DNA of 64,000 bases from contig NZ_CP017481.1 in the NCBI RefSeq assembly GCF_002307355.1, positions 4,402,001 through 4,466,000 of the forward strand, read 5' to 3'. The DNA comes from Pectobacterium polaris. Lineage in GTDB: Bacteria; Pseudomonadota; Gammaproteobacteria; Enterobacterales; Enterobacteriaceae. Both the position numbers and the translations under genes were made by a program. Positions 20,263-30,659 of the stretch are shown here, piece after piece (position 1 is the first letter of the stretch; the number at the start of each line of letters is the position of its first letter). The notes below the pieces were generated by a model. It worked only from the letters and a program-made list of their open reading frames with translations. It had not been told where the DNA came from and made no database searches.

Positions 20263-20733
20263 TTATTTCTTATCAAGATTCCAGTTGCCGATGTCATCTT
20301 CCGTTCCCGGCATGCCATCTGGCCCCAGAGAGAAGATATCCAGTTTGCCGTGCTGACCAGGGTTCAGTAGCTGATAGTCCGTGCCCCACGGATCCTGTGG
20401 CAGGCGGCGGATATAGCCATCGGCTGGGTAGTTACGCGGTTCCGGTTGTACCGTCGGCTTCGTCACCAGCGCCTTCAGCCCTTGCTCTGTCGACGGATAG
20501 CGGTTGTTATCCAGCTTGTACATGTCGAGTGCGCTTTCCAGAGAGACAATATCGCTGACGGCTTTTTGCCGATCCGCCTTTTCCTTATTCCCCATCAGAT
20601 TGGGCACCACCAGGCTCGCCAGTACGCCGAGAATGACGATGACCACCATAATTTCCAACAGGGTAAAACCACGCTGACGATAACCGCTCTGACCATAACT
20701 ATTTTGTCCACAACTACGCTGAGACTGTTGCAT
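20263..20733 (-). CDS. outG: T2SS major pseudopilin OutG
   Basis: 156 aa. A 21-residue leader ending RQRG, then FTLLEIMVVIVILGVLASLVV with Glu at +5. The C-terminal domain carries the conserved GspG segments (LDNNRYPSTEQGLKALVTKP, DPWGTDYQL, GPDGMPGTEDDIGNW), including the calcium-binding aspartates. It forms the pseudopilus filament that drives substrates through OutD. A gap of about 100 bp separates it from outH. Confidence 0.95.
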   Translation of the reverse strand: MQQSQRSCGQNSYGQSGYRQRGFTLLEIMVVIVILGVLASLVVPNLMGNKEKADRQKAVSDIVSLESALDMYKLDNNRYPSTEQGLKALVTKPTVQPEPRNYPADGYIRRLPQDPWGTDYQLLNPGQHGKLDIFSLGPDGMPGTEDDIGNWNLDKK

Positions 20734-20765
20734 CCTTACTTTTCCTCATTCAATTGTTGGTTCTC

Positions 20766-21992
20766 TTACGAACTCATTAACGTATTCAGTTGCAGAATCG
20801 GTTGTAAAATCGCGAGTACGATAAACAACACCACCGCCGCCATGCTGACCACCAGCAGAGGCTCAAATAGCCCCAACGCCAGCGTCATCTGCGAACTGAA
20901 TTCCCGATCCTGATTATCCGCCGCCCGCTCCAGCATGCTGTCCAGCTCGCCGCTGCGTTCACCGCTGGCGATCATATGGCGCATCATTGGGGGGAAGAGC
21001 GCCGTCTGTTCCAGCGCTTTGTGCAGGCTGACGCCCTCTCGTACCGCATCCGTCGCCAGAGAGAGCCGATGGCGGGCATAGTCATTGCTCATGACATCGC
21101 CGCTAATGCGCATCGCCTGTAACAGCGGCACCGCACTGGCGTTAAGAATACTGAGCGTCCGCGCGTAACGTGCCGTATTTAAGCCACGCGCGATGCGGCC
21201 GATCAGCGGTAAATGCAGCAGGCGTCGATGAAAACTGACGCGCCGCTTTTCCTGCCGCAGCATCACGCGGAACGCCATAAATCCAGCTAACAATGCCAGC
21301 AGCATCCACGGCCCAAACGTGCGCACGGCATCGCTCATCCCCATCAATACGCGGGTTGAAAGCGGCAGCGCCTGCTTCATATGAATAAATTGCTCGACGA
21401 CTTTCGGCACCACGACAGACAGCAGAATACTGACCACGGCAATCGCGACCACGGTTAATACGCACGGGTAAATCATCGCCTGCTGAATGCGGCTGCGCAT
21501 CTGCTGGCGCTGCTCGGTGTAGTCCGCTAATCGGTTCAACACGGCATCCAGGTGGCCGGACGTCTCGCCTGCGGCGACCATCGCGCAATACAGCCGTTCA
21601 AAGCTGCCGGGGAAGCATTTCATGGCATCGGCCAGCGAGTGACCTTCCATGACCTTGCTGCGTACCGCCGCCATCAACTGGCTCAGCTGTGGTTTTTCGC
21701 TCTGTTTCGCCACCGCATCCAGCGCTTCTTCCAGCGGCAACGACGCTGCCACCAGCGTGGCCAACTGACGAGTCAATAGCGCCAAATCTGAGGTGCTGAT
21801 CCGAATTTTTCGACGTAGGGAGAATCCTGTAGAACCGGATTTCTGTTGGTCGCCTCGGTTTTCATCAACCGACAGCGGCACCAGCCCGCGCTCCCGCAAT
21901 AGCTGACGCGCCTGTCTGGCAGAGTCGGCCTCCTGAGCGCCACGGCATTTTTTCCCCTGCGCATCCAGCGCCTGATAGTGGTACTGTGCCAT
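20766..21992 (-). CDS. outF: T2SS inner-membrane platform protein OutF
   Basis: 408 aa polytopic protein with two GspF repeats, each with a conserved Pro/Gly-Glu segment ([22 protein letters not shown] and [19 protein letters not shown]), and three membrane helices. It forms the core of the assembly platform with OutE and OutL. The gene begins 3 bp after the expected stop of outE (TGA 21994-21996), but the outE frame actually read here ends earlier. Confidence 0.95.
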   Translation of the reverse strand: MAQYHYQALDAQGKKCRGAQEADSARQARQLLRERGLVPLSVDENRGDQQKSGSTGFSLRRKIRISTSDLALLTRQLATLVAASLPLEEALDAVAKQSEKPQLSQLMAAVRSKVMEGHSLADAMKCFPGSFERLYCAMVAAGETSGHLDAVLNRLADYTEQRQQMRSRIQQAMIYPCVLTVVAIAVVSILLSVVVPKVVEQFIHMKQALPLSTRVLMGMSDAVRTFGPWMLLALLAGFMAFRVMLRQEKRRVSFHRRLLHLPLIGRIARGLNTARYARTLSILNASAVPLLQAMRISGDVMSNDYARHRLSLATDAVREGVSLHKALEQTALFPPMMRHMIASGERSGELDSMLERAADNQDREFSSQMTLALGLFEPLLVVSMAAVVLFIVLAILQPILQLNTLMSS

Positions 21993-22016
21993 ATCATTCC
22001 TCTTTGGTTACGCGGA

Positions 22017-23489
22017 TCACTTCTTCCCAGGTCGTGAGCCCCGCCAGTACCTTATCCAACCCATCCTGACGGATGGTGGTTCGACTTCCCCCAGAATCTG
22101 CGCAATCGCCATTTCACCGTCACTGCGGTGGATCGCGGCGCGGACGTCGTCATTAATCAACACCAGCTCATGAATGCCGATACGTCCTCGGTAGCCGGTA
22201 AAGCTACACTGCGGACAGCCAACGGGATTATGCAGCAGTGTACCGGGCGCGATCCCCATCTGTTCAGCCTGAACCGGATCGACCGGCTGTGGCTGGCTAC
22301 AGTCAGAACACAGCGTCCTGACCAGACGCTGCGCGAGTACGCCCAGCAGAGAAGTTGACAGCAGGAAAGGCTCGACGCCCATATCCTGCAAGCGGGACAG
22401 TGCGCCCAGCGCACTATTGGTATGCAGCGTGGATAACACAAGGTGACCAGTCAGCGAGGCCTGCACGGCAATCTGCGCCGTTTCACCATCACGGATTTCC
22501 CCCACCAGCACGACGTCCGGGTCCTGACGCAGAATGGCACGCAGCCCGCGGGCAAACGTCATATCGACCTTGGTATTGACCTGCGTTTGCCCGATGCCTT
22601 CCAGTTCATACTCGATGGGATCTTCCACCGTCATGATGTTACGTTCCGAGGCATTCAGGCGGCTTAGCGCGGCGTAAAGCGTGGTACTTTTCCCCGAGCC
22701 TGTTGGGCCGGTGACCAGAATAATGCCATGGGGACGATGGATCAGGCTGTCCAGCAGCTGTCGATTGCGTTCCGACATGCCCAGCAGTTCAAGATCGAGC
22801 TTAACGCTGTTTTTATCCAGCAAACGCAGCACAACGCGCTCACCGTAGTTCGACGGCAGCGTGGAGACACGAACGTCAATCGCCCGTCCCCCTACTCGCA
22901 GCGCCATACGTCCATCCTGCGGGACACGCTTTTCCGCAATATCCAGCTTTGCCATGACCTTGATACGCGACACCAGCAGCGAAGCCAACTTACGCTGTGG
23001 ACGCAAAATCTCACGGAGCACACCGTCAACGCGGAAGCGGATCAGCAAATAGCGCTCATACGTTTCGATATGAATATCCGACGCTTTATTCTTAATCGCT
23101 TCGGTCAACATGGCATTGATAAGGCGGATAATCGGCGCGTCGTCGTCGGCATCGAGCAAATCATCGCTGTCTGGCAATTCCTCCACCAGCGTATAGAAAT
23201 CCATCTCATTACCGATGTCCTCCATCATACGCCGCGCTTCTTCCGAGTCGCGCTGATAGCTAATGACTAATTGCCGTTCAAACTCTTCTTCCGTAACGCG
23301 TTCAATCCCGAGCGAACAGCCCGCAATCCGACGCGCTTCCAGCAAGGCGGATGGCGGCGTTTGCGCGACGCAAATCGTCTGCAGGCTCGCGTCATTTTCC
23401 CTCTGTAACAGCAGAATTTGCTGCGACCGCGCATAGGCAAAAGGCAGTATGGGGCGTAATTCTATTATCAGGGAGGCAGCGTCACTCAT
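22017..23489 (-). CDS. outE: T2SS ATPase OutE, C-terminus frameshifted in this sequence
   Basis: The open frame codes 490 aa. Walker [11 protein letters not shown], Asp box, Walker B ([16 protein letters not shown]), His box and the C-x2-C...C-x2-C zinc motif are intact, so the ATPase core is whole. After residue ~466 (AIAQILG) the frame departs from the family. The -1-shifted frame reads [20 protein letters not shown] and ends [10 protein letters not shown] at TGA 21994-21996, the normal GspE ending. The cause is a run of five C (22088-22092; G on the coding strand) where six would restore the frame. Either a real mutation or a homopolymer error; normal length would be 498 aa. Confidence 0.9.
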   Translation of the reverse strand: MSDAASLIIELRPILPFAYARSQQILLLQRENDASLQTICVAQTPPSALLEARRIAGCSLGIERVTEEEFERQLVISYQRDSEEARRMMEDIGNEMDFYTLVEELPDSDDLLDADDDAPIIRLINAMLTEAIKNKASDIHIETYERYLLIRFRVDGVLREILRPQRKLASLLVSRIKVMAKLDIAEKRVPQDGRMALRVGGRAIDVRVSTLPSNYGERVVLRLLDKNSVKLDLELLGMSERNRQLLDSLIHRPHGIILVTGPTGSGKSTTLYAALSRLNASERNIMTVEDPIEYELEGIGQTQVNTKVDMTFARGLRAILRQDPDVVLVGEIRDGETAQIAVQASLTGHLVLSTLHTNSALGALSRLQDMGVEPFLLSTSLLGVLAQRLVRTLCSDCSQPQPVDPVQAEQMGIAPGTLLHNPVGCPQCSFTGYRGRIGIHELVLINDDVRAAIHRSDGEMAIAQILGEVEPPSVRMGWIRYWRGSRPGKK

Positions 23490-25540
23490 TTCCCGCCCGC
23501 CGGATAAAACGCCACAATAGAGGACTGAACCTGACGGAACGTATAAGCATTTCCACCTTCCGGCAAGCGCAGCAAATCGTTACTCAACAGCCCTCCCTCA
23601 CTGCCATTCACATTTCGCTGTTTCTCTTCTTCAGCATTGAACGAGTGATACTTACTGGCGGAGGCGCTCTGGTATTGGCTGCGATCGCGAATAATGGAAG
23701 GACGGATAAACAGCATCAGGTTACGCTTTTTCGTTTCCGTGCTGTTGGAACGGAACAAATACCCCAGCACGGGAATATCGCCCAGCAGGGGCACTTTACT
23801 TGCAGACTCATTGGTACTTTTATCCAGCAAGCCGCCCACCACCACGGTTTCGCCGCTGCTGACCAGCACCGCGTTATTAACGGTACGCGTATTGAATGTT
23901 GCCCCTAAATTGGAGCTGCTGCTGGAGGCAGAATCTGCCACGCTGGAGACTTCCTGTTCGATTTCCAGCAGAACGGAGTCACCTTCGTTAATTTGGGGCT
24001 TCACTTTCAGTTTGATACCCACCGTTTTACGTTCCACCGTTTGGAAAACGTTGTCGCCGGATGTCGTCTGCGAACCCGCTAATACGGGCACTTCCTGGCC
24101 GACGTTAAACGTCGCTTCCATATTGTCCAGCGTCACAATACTGGGCGTTGCCAGAATATCGTTCTTGCTGTTGCTGGACAGCGCGGTCAGCAGCATGCTC
24201 CAGTTGCCCTGATAGAAACCGGCAGCAATCCCGTTGAAACCGCCAAGTGCTGCTGTCGCTGCTGTGCTCACCGTCCCATCACGTCTAAACTGGTCTGCCC
24301 CTGCCACCATTGTCGTGATCGGTAATCCCGTATTCGTGAATTGCGTTACGCCAGCATTTCTATTGGCCCACTGCACGCCTAGGTTCATCCCATCACCATC
24401 TTGTATTTCCGCGATGATCGCTTCGACCAAGACCTGCGGACGGCGGATATCCAACTGTGCAATCACCTGCTCCAGATCGCGCATGATGTCCGGTGCGGCA
24501 TTCACAATCAGGGAGTTGGTTTGCTCGTGTGCCTTAATCGAAATGTCTTTACGCAGCGCGGGCAACGCATTTTGCTGATCGGTTTGGATACTGTCGCCGA
24601 CACCGGTGAGTACTTCGACCAGATCGGCAGCCTTGGCGTATTTGAGATAGATAACTTTGGTGTTGCCCTGTACCGCCTGCTGGCGATCGAGCTGCTTGAC
24701 CATATCAATCACGCGCTGGCGTGAATTCGGCTCGCCGCGCACCAGCACCGAGTTGGTTCGCTCGTCCGCCACCACGTTGGCAGTCAACATGCCGGGCAAG
24801 GCGGATTTCTCATCCATCTTGTTCAGCTCATTCACCATCTTCACCACTTCCGTTGAGGAAGCGTAAGACAGCGGTATGCTGGTCACATTCCGATCACCCG
24901 TCTGATCAACCCGTTCGACAATCGTCATCAGCCGTTGGATCACCCCCGCGCGGCCAGTCATCAGCAGCACGTTCGACGGTTCGTAATGCACCACACTCCC
25001 GGCACCCGCGTTGTCATTTAACTGGCGCAGCAGCGGTGCCAAATCACGGGCAGCGACGTTGCTAACGGGCACGACGCGCGTCACCACTTCATCGCCAATG
25101 CCCGGCTGTTCATCAGTGGCCAGCGGCATAGACGTCGATTTCGCATCCTTCGAGCGAATAATCTTCAAGACGTTGTTATCCATCGGAATCACGGTGAATC
25201 CATAGACATCCAGCACGCTCAGGAAGAACTGGTAATACTGTTCTTCGTTCATCATGTCATAGCTGCGTACGGTAATTGTTCCGCTGACCGACGGATCGAT
25301 AATGACCGTCTTATTTAGATTCTTACTGACGGTATTAATAAACTCCTGAATATCGGTGCCTTTAAAACTGGCGGAGAATTCGGCGCTCCACGCCAATGAT
25401 GACGCCATCAGCAAAACGCTCCCGCTGAGCAACAACATGCCCTTGCGGCGTAAATGACCAAGCCACTGGTTTTTATTCTTCGAAAAAACCTGACGCTTAA
25501 AAAATCCCTGTCCCTTGCTAAACAAATTAGTGGTCTCCAT
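23486..25540 (-). CDS. outD: T2SS outer-membrane secretin OutD
   Basis: 684 aa from ATG 25540 ([10 protein letters not shown]); other candidates are 25576 and 25438, so the start is uncertain. A hydrophobic segment ending SLAWS precedes the N0 domain ([20 protein letters not shown]), then N1-N3 repeats, then the secretin core with VPVLAGSQT and the [11 protein letters not shown] strand. The C-terminal S domain, which binds the pilotin OutS, is present to the end. It forms the dodeca- to pentadecameric channel for folded pectinases. The start overlaps outC. Confidence 0.93.
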   Translation of the reverse strand: METTNLFSKGQGFFKRQVFSKNKNQWLGHLRRKGMLLLSGSVLLMASSLAWSAEFSASFKGTDIQEFINTVSKNLNKTVIIDPSVSGTITVRSYDMMNEEQYYQFFLSVLDVYGFTVIPMDNNVLKIIRSKDAKSTSMPLATDEQPGIGDEVVTRVVPVSNVAARDLAPLLRQLNDNAGAGSVVHYEPSNVLLMTGRAGVIQRLMTIVERVDQTGDRNVTSIPLSYASSTEVVKMVNELNKMDEKSALPGMLTANVVADERTNSVLVRGEPNSRQRVIDMVKQLDRQQAVQGNTKVIYLKYAKAADLVEVLTGVGDSIQTDQQNALPALRKDISIKAHEQTNSLIVNAAPDIMRDLEQVIAQLDIRRPQVLVEAIIAEIQDGDGMNLGVQWANRNAGVTQFTNTGLPITTMVAGADQFRRDGTVSTAATAALGGFNGIAAGFYQGNWSMLLTALSSNSKNDILATPSIVTLDNMEATFNVGQEVPVLAGSQTTSGDNVFQTVERKTVGIKLKVKPQINEGDSVLLEIEQEVSSVADSASSSSSNLGATFNTRTVNNAVLVSSGETVVVGGLLDKSTNESASKVPLLGDIPVLGYLFRSNSTETKKRNLMLFIRPSIIRDRSQYQSASASKYHSFNAEEEKQRNVNGSEGGLLSNDLLRLPEGGNAYTFRQVQSSIVAFYPAGGK

Positions 25541-26390
25541 CCAGTGCCAGATATATATCCTGCTGTTGACCATCACGTTCGACGGTCAAATTAAATTTGC
25601 TCATCCCGGCTAGCTGCGCCATCGCCTGCTGTGCCTGATCCGCATCGCGTAAATCCATGCCATTTAATGACACGGCGAGATCGTTATCCTGCAAGCCTGC
25701 GCGGTAGAAAAGATCGGGATTTTTGCCGGGGTTTAACTGATATCCTTTCAGTACTTCTTCTTCCGTGACGGGAGAAATGGTCAGGTAGTCCTGCGCCGAG
25801 AAGGGATCTTTTTGTATCTCGTCTTTCACTTGGCTAAATGCGCCAGACGACGACGGCGCGTCAGTCGCCTTTTCTTCCTGATACAAATGCAGCGCCTCGT
25901 AGCGCCCCTGATACTGGAGCACGACACGATCGGCAGAGATAGTCACAATTTTGGCTTCATAGCCCGGAATGGCATCGCCGACGTTGCGACTGTATTGCTG
26001 ACTATCTTTAGCGATAATGGCAATCGAACGCTTGGCGTCTCCACTCGCCAACACCCCAGTCAGGCTGATATTTAACGAGGTTAGCGGAATATCGCCGGAT
26101 AATGCGGCGTCGTTAACCGCAGACGCATCGGCATCGGGGGCATGGCCGAATAGGGTAAAATCACCCGGCGTAGCGGGTTTTTCTTTCGCCTGGGCAGGCG
26201 CGACCGACACGCCAGCAATGCGTGAGTCTTCAGGGAGGAGAAAGCGCCAGGTCAATACGGCCAACTGCTGACAAATCAGCAGCAAAATCAGCCCCAACGC
26301 AATACGTCGGATCAGCGGAGCGGGCAGTGACCGAAAAGTGGCAACCAACGAATGAAAAGACGGATCTTTGAAAGCTTGCAATCGTGCCAT
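25527..26390 (-). CDS. outC: T2SS inner-membrane protein OutC
   Basis: 287 aa. One membrane helix (residues ~30-47), an HR domain (SLNISLTGVLASGDAKRSIAI) that contacts the OutD N0 domain, and a C-terminal PDZ domain (GYQLNPGKNPDLFYRAGLQDNDLAVSLNGMDL) implicated in substrate choice. First gene of the outC-O block; a 22-bp hairpin lies between it and the pehX stop 50 bp upstream. Confidence 0.94.
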   Translation of the reverse strand: MARLQAFKDPSFHSLVATFRSLPAPLIRRIALGLILLLICQQLAVLTWRFLLPEDSRIAGVSVAPAQAKEKPATPGDFTLFGHAPDADASAVNDAALSGDIPLTSLNISLTGVLASGDAKRSIAIIAKDSQQYSRNVGDAIPGYEAKIVTISADRVVLQYQGRYEALHLYQEEKATDAPSSSGAFSQVKDEIQKDPFSAQDYLTISPVTEEEVLKGYQLNPGKNPDLFYRAGLQDNDLAVSLNGMDLRDADQAQQAMAQLAGMSKFNLTVERDGQQQDIYLALDGDH

Positions 26391-26410
26391 AGGTAATCAT
26401 CCATAATACT

Positions 26411-26432
26411 CCCCACGCCGATTAGCGTGGGG
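26411..26432 (-). terminator. hairpin between pehX and outC
   Basis: CCCCACGC (26411-26418) pairs with GCGTGGGG (26425-26432), an 8-bp GC-rich stem with a 6-base loop. It sits 9 bp past the pehX/outC gap start and about 20 bp before the outC start on the minus strand. No T-run follows, so it may act as an mRNA-stabilising or partial attenuation element rather than a full terminator. Confidence 0.5.
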
Positions 26433-26440
26433 AAAATGCC

Positions 26441-28420
26441 TTATTCCGTTGCGGCTTCCCGGGTGATGGTCTCATCACCGCTGGTCGTCAGCGCGGCATC
26501 ATTATTTACACGGTCTTCGAGCCTGATATTTTCAATATGTCCGAAATTCCAGGCTCCCGGTACATTCTCAAAAATGACATTTTTAAATTCACTGTTCTTC
26601 AGGAACGTAATGTCCGTCGCTTTTACATTTTTGAATTTTACATTCTCAAAATGCAAGCCTTGGTGATAGGCATCACGTCCAAAAGAGAACTTATACGCAT
26701 CAGCCATTTCAGTTACGGTCATCCCATCGACCAGGATGCTGTTTTTCTTCGCTGTCCCATCAACCGTGACGTTGGAAACGGTCACATCACGGAACTGCGC
26801 GGGTTCAGCGGCAGGCTGGGTATCGTTCACGTCCGCTTTATATTTAATCGTGAACACAAACGGCTCGTTGACAATATCACGCATCGCGTTATTACGGAAT
26901 ACCACGTCACGCGAGCCACCACCATAATAGGGTCGGCTCTTCATGCGCAGGCCAACATCCGTCTTATTCATTACGTTATCTTCAGCAACAATTTTTTCAA
27001 TCCAGGCACCAGTATGGCTACCTGTGACCACCGCACCATGCCCACGGCGGAAGTAGTTATTGAAGATCCAGGCACCACTCTGCGCTTTTTGCCCCAGCGT
27101 TGCCACTTCGGCACCGTATCCCGCCGCAAAGTTTACGCTGTCATCACCCGTATCAAAAAAGTTATTAAATACCATGACGTTCTGGCTATTGCCGAATTCA
27201 ATGCCATCCGCATTATTGGCATCGTACGTCGTGTGTACCAGCGCATTCATCGCCACATTTTCGGATTCCAGCACCATCACACCGTGGAAAGCTGGGTTCA
27301 GAATCGTCAACCCTTCCAGGTACATGTTGCTCACGCCGCGCAGCGTCATCAGGCTGGAGCGTCGGTTTTTGTACGCCTCATCCAGTAGCATTCCTTCAGA
27401 AACGGCTTTTGCCGTTTGGTCTTTTGCCAGAATACCGTCGCTGCCAACGTTGGCGGCTTTACTCGCACGGTAGAGCGGCAATTCATTCTTTAACTCATCA
27501 ATTTCAGTAATGTTTGTATCGGTGGCTTTAACGCCACGCGTCCAGCCGTTGCCATCAATGGTGCCCTGCCCGACGATACGAATATTTTTAAAGGTGCCTG
27601 CATGGCTGCTGCCCTGATCGTCTGCTTCCAGTACGTTAATCAGAGAAGGCGGACGCTTCGGCAATTTAGGTGAACTGTAAGGGTAGAGATAGTAGCCGCG
27701 TGCGAGCGGGTAATCGTCACCGTTTGCCGATCCGAGCAATGTGGCGCCTTTCGCGACTTCAAACGTCATATCGCTGTGCAGGAACAGCGCCCCCGTTTTA
27801 AACGTTCCCCCTTCAACCACGACTTTACACCCTTTCGGATACGCGGCGGGCGTACAGTCATCAATCGCCTTCTGAATCGCCACCGTGTCGTTGGTTAAGC
27901 CATCGCCTTTCGCACCATAGTTGGTCACATTCAGTGAAGCTGGCGTCGCCGTCGTTTTCTGCACGACGGTTTCACTATCAACGGATTCTTTGCCGTCGTC
28001 ATAAAGCGCACGCACCGTGAAGCGGTATTCCGTTTCCGGTGACAGATTAGCGACCTTGAAATTATGGAAGCTGACGCGGACATGCCAGTTATCGGTATCG
28101 ATCGAATTGTAGAAATTATCGATATAGGGCTTGGCCGGTGAATGGGTGTTCTGGTTATCAATGGTTCCGCCCAGCAAGGTTCCATTCATGTAGACACGGT
28201 AATCCTTAATACCAGCGGCAGGTTTGGTCGGTTTTTCCCAGGCAAGTACCACGCTGTGGTCATCATAAGCCAACGTCGGTACTTTAAGATTTTGTGGTGC
28301 GGCGGAACGATCAACACCGACATCCGGCGTTGAGTCGCTATCGCTGCATCCAGCAATCAGGCCGCTCAGGACTAATGTTGCGCAGAGCGTAAGACGGGTA
28401 CGAGGTAAAAAGTCAGTCAT
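26441..28420 (-). CDS. pehX: exo-poly-alpha-D-galacturonosidase PehX (GH28)
   Basis: 659 aa from ATG 28420 (MTDFLPRTRL), which has AGGAAA upstream; the longer frame to 28501 is not signal-like. Residues 1-25 end in a lipobox, LIAGC. A fibronectin III-like domain (residues ~35-140) precedes the GH28 beta-helix, which shows NADGIEFGNSQNV, DTGDDSVNF and the catalytic-region GSHTGAW/GHGAVVTGSH. It releases digalacturonate from non-reducing ends of polygalacturonate. Clustered with a pectate lyase and the out genes that could handle its export; the lipobox suggests membrane attachment. Confidence 0.9.
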   Translation of the reverse strand: MTDFLPRTRLTLCATLVLSGLIAGCSDSDSTPDVGVDRSAAPQNLKVPTLAYDDHSVVLAWEKPTKPAAGIKDYRVYMNGTLLGGTIDNQNTHSPAKPYIDNFYNSIDTDNWHVRVSFHNFKVANLSPETEYRFTVRALYDDGKESVDSETVVQKTTATPASLNVTNYGAKGDGLTNDTVAIQKAIDDCTPAAYPKGCKVVVEGGTFKTGALFLHSDMTFEVAKGATLLGSANGDDYPLARGYYLYPYSSPKLPKRPPSLINVLEADDQGSSHAGTFKNIRIVGQGTIDGNGWTRGVKATDTNITEIDELKNELPLYRASKAANVGSDGILAKDQTAKAVSEGMLLDEAYKNRRSSLMTLRGVSNMYLEGLTILNPAFHGVMVLESENVAMNALVHTTYDANNADGIEFGNSQNVMVFNNFFDTGDDSVNFAAGYGAEVATLGQKAQSGAWIFNNYFRRGHGAVVTGSHTGAWIEKIVAEDNVMNKTDVGLRMKSRPYYGGGSRDVVFRNNAMRDIVNEPFVFTIKYKADVNDTQPAAEPAQFRDVTVSNVTVDGTAKKNSILVDGMTVTEMADAYKFSFGRDAYHQGLHFENVKFKNVKATDITFLKNSEFKNVIFENVPGAWNFGHIENIRLEDRVNNDAALTTSGDETITREAATE

Positions 28421-28451
28421 AGCATTTCCTGTATTTTTACTATTATTTTTC

Positions 28452-28504
28452 CCGATGTATTTCGCCCTACAGCAGAATCGTTGCCACAAGGCGAAACACA
28501 TCGG
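28452..28504. repeat. long inverted repeat between pectate lyase gene and pehX
   Basis: CCGATGTATTTCGCC (28452-28466) and GGCGAAACACATCGG (28490-28504) are inverted repeats, 14 of 15 pairing, around a 23-base loop, in the 140-bp gap before the pehX start. No T-run follows on the minus strand. Could be an mRNA processing or stabilising stem, or a dispersed repeat; no second copy was seen in the window. Confidence 0.55.
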
Positions 28505-28560
28505 CAGATGGGTTTACAGATAAAAATCAAATAAAAAAATAACGGGTTGAATCAGACGAT

Positions 28561-30129
28561 CTACGGCAGAGCAATATCCAGTTTCCCCGCACCGGCATTG
28601 TCCAGGACGTATTTCTCAACGGCGGCAATGGATTTCCCGGCGCTATACGTATAAGGCGGGCTCCATTCCAGTTCATTGGTGCAGGTTTCCAGCGCCCATG
28701 CGGGTACGGCTTTCCCAGAATTTGTAGCGGCTGCCTTCTCGGCTTCTTGTAATGTGCTGCATTTGTCTAATGCGATTTGATTCAAATTGCTTGCCGGATT
28801 GCCATTGAACCAGGAGCCGTTGTCTTTAAATTTGCTTCCCTTGTAGGCACCGATAATCAGCTTTTCATCCGCCCCGCCGCCCTGGAAATTAAACACGTTA
28901 CTTTCGGAAAGAATGGATGAATCGAAGCCCATCCCAATGGCATACAGAATGGGGTAATTCGTATCCGTTGCCCCACGATGGTAGTTATTCAGCAAATGCA
29001 CCTGACCAAAACGCACGCGCGGTGAACGCTGCACGCTGTTGTCCCATAAATTGCCTTCAAACGTGATTCGGTATTCCCCTTTATCACCATCGCCGGAGCC
29101 AATTAATACCGTTTTGTCATGTTGGTCGAAGATGTTGTAGGAAATCGTCAGGTAATCGGCACCGTCTTCTATATCCAGCAAGCCGTCGTGGCGTTGGATA
29201 TGCTTGCCAAATAGCACCGGTTCTAAATGATCTGGATATTCACCGTCCGTAAACGTGCAGTGGTCGATCCAGACATTTTTGCTGGCATTAATCGACACGG
29301 AATCATAACGTGCATTCCAGTTGCCTTTATCGCCGTCGCCCGCATCCCAGGCCGGAGCAAAGTCACGTGGTGCCTGAAACGTAATATTGCGGATAATGAT
29401 GTTGCTGTTATCCGTTTTGCCGAACGTCTGGCTCAGGGTATTGAGGGATAAATAGCCTTCCACCAGTTTGGCTTCACTACCCACACCTAAAATCGTGGTA
29501 TTTGGCGGTACCTGAAATTGAATCTGCGCCTTCTGGTTGTTGGCATACTGCGAACGTTGACCATTCTGCTTTTTCAAAAGGTTAAGCTGTGTGCTGGCCG
29601 CCGCTGCGTCACTTCCACCCGCATCCACCGTCGCTTTCAACTGCGCCATATAATTTTGATCGAATGCTTTGACGTATAAGTCAAAATCAAACGTTGTTTT
29701 ATTCGGTTTAGTTTTATAATCCTCAGCATTGGCATAGCGTCCATTGCCTAAGTCATCACCACGGATAGTGCCTTGCCAGTAGATAATTTTTGGTTCTAAT
29801 TTTGCTTTCAATTCCGCATCGGCATCACCGGCGATATAGCGGGGGCTGCGGATATTATTTAATGCGTCTTTTAATTCCTGACGACTGGTGACGACATAAA
29901 TGCTATTTTCAAGCGCGCCTTCGCCCCCCGTCGTCGCATAAAATTTACCATCCGTATTATGATATTGCGCAGCCCAGCCAAACGGTGCCGTTTTCACCTG
30001 CAAATCTGGCGGGGTCGTTTCTGCCACTGGCTGCTGACTATTATCACACCCGGAGAGCACAAGCCCGGAAAGGGCAATAGCTACCGCACAGGTACGTAAA
30101 CGACCAGTCCCAATAACCGTTCTAAACAT
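28561..30129 (-). CDS. pectate lyase, PL1 family, Bacillus-type, lipoprotein
   Basis: 522 aa. Signal peptide with lipobox LVLSGC at residues ~23-28. The PL1 beta-helix is closely of the Bacillus subtilis Pel type: NVWIDHCTFTDGEYPD (calcium-binding Asp), HDGLLDIEDGADYLTISYN, and RSPRVRFGQVHLLNNYHRG, containing the catalytic Arg region. Cleaves polygalacturonate by beta-elimination with calcium. An insertion of about 60 residues near 100-170 (AENDYKT ... QLNLLKKQNGQRSQ) is longer than in Pel. Gene leads pehX in the same direction. A soft-rot pelB-type lyase has been described with this architecture; I do not assign the symbol. Confidence 0.88.
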   Translation of the reverse strand: MFRTVIGTGRLRTCAVAIALSGLVLSGCDNSQQPVAETTPPDLQVKTAPFGWAAQYHNTDGKFYATTGGEGALENSIYVVTSRQELKDALNNIRSPRYIAGDADAELKAKLEPKIIYWQGTIRGDDLGNGRYANAEDYKTKPNKTTFDFDLYVKAFDQNYMAQLKATVDAGGSDAAAASTQLNLLKKQNGQRSQYANNQKAQIQFQVPPNTTILGVGSEAKLVEGYLSLNTLSQTFGKTDNSNIIIRNITFQAPRDFAPAWDAGDGDKGNWNARYDSVSINASKNVWIDHCTFTDGEYPDHLEPVLFGKHIQRHDGLLDIEDGADYLTISYNIFDQHDKTVLIGSGDGDKGEYRITFEGNLWDNSVQRSPRVRFGQVHLLNNYHRGATDTNYPILYAIGMGFDSSILSESNVFNFQGGGADEKLIIGAYKGSKFKDNGSWFNGNPASNLNQIALDKCSTLQEAEKAAATNSGKAVPAWALETCTNELEWSPPYTYSAGKSIAAVEKYVLDNAGAGKLDIALP

Positions 30130-30403
30130 GTTATCCCTCAGTATTTTTTAATTATTAAAATAGAAAAATAAATCCGCACAAAACCCTGCGATATTAATCG
30201 CATACTTTAAAAGTACTTTTATTCTTAATGTTGTGGCAGATTGACACGTCCCTTATTGATGAAAAAGCAGCACACGATCTGTAGTCAAAAACCACATAAT
30301 AATACTGCCCATTTAGCACTCGGGACTGTTAATTAAATGATGATGGCACCACCCCACGCTGATTGATTATCGAACACCAAAAAGAAACGTTATACCTACA
30401 ATG

Positions 30404-30422
30404 GTAAAACATGGTTTCATTA
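30404..30422. promoter_or_regulatory. KdgR-like operator
   Basis: GTAAAACATGGTTTCATTA read in reverse is TAATGAAACCATGTTTTAC, close to the KdgR box (AATRAAAYRNYRTTTYATT). It lies between the divergent pectate lyase gene (start 30129) and outB (start 30660). KdgR represses pectinase and out genes until pectin breakdown products accumulate, so dual control is plausible. The remainder of 30130-30659 is AT-rich promoter DNA without a gene. Confidence 0.65.
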
Positions 30423-30659
30423 AAGCAAATTCACACGTTTTTTTTGCGACCCGCATCAAGATTCCATCTGTGATTATTATGACTGTAATAGTTTTTAATC
30501 AAAATGGAGGAACTGTCACATAACCGAGAGATTCAGTTTTCTGGCTCTTTCTATTTTTTGCAAAATAAGGCAGACGGCACCATCCTACTCGCCCGACTTT
30601 GGTTTATGATGTGATGCTACACGACCTAAAATATGCCCTAAACACTTAAGGATGAGCGC

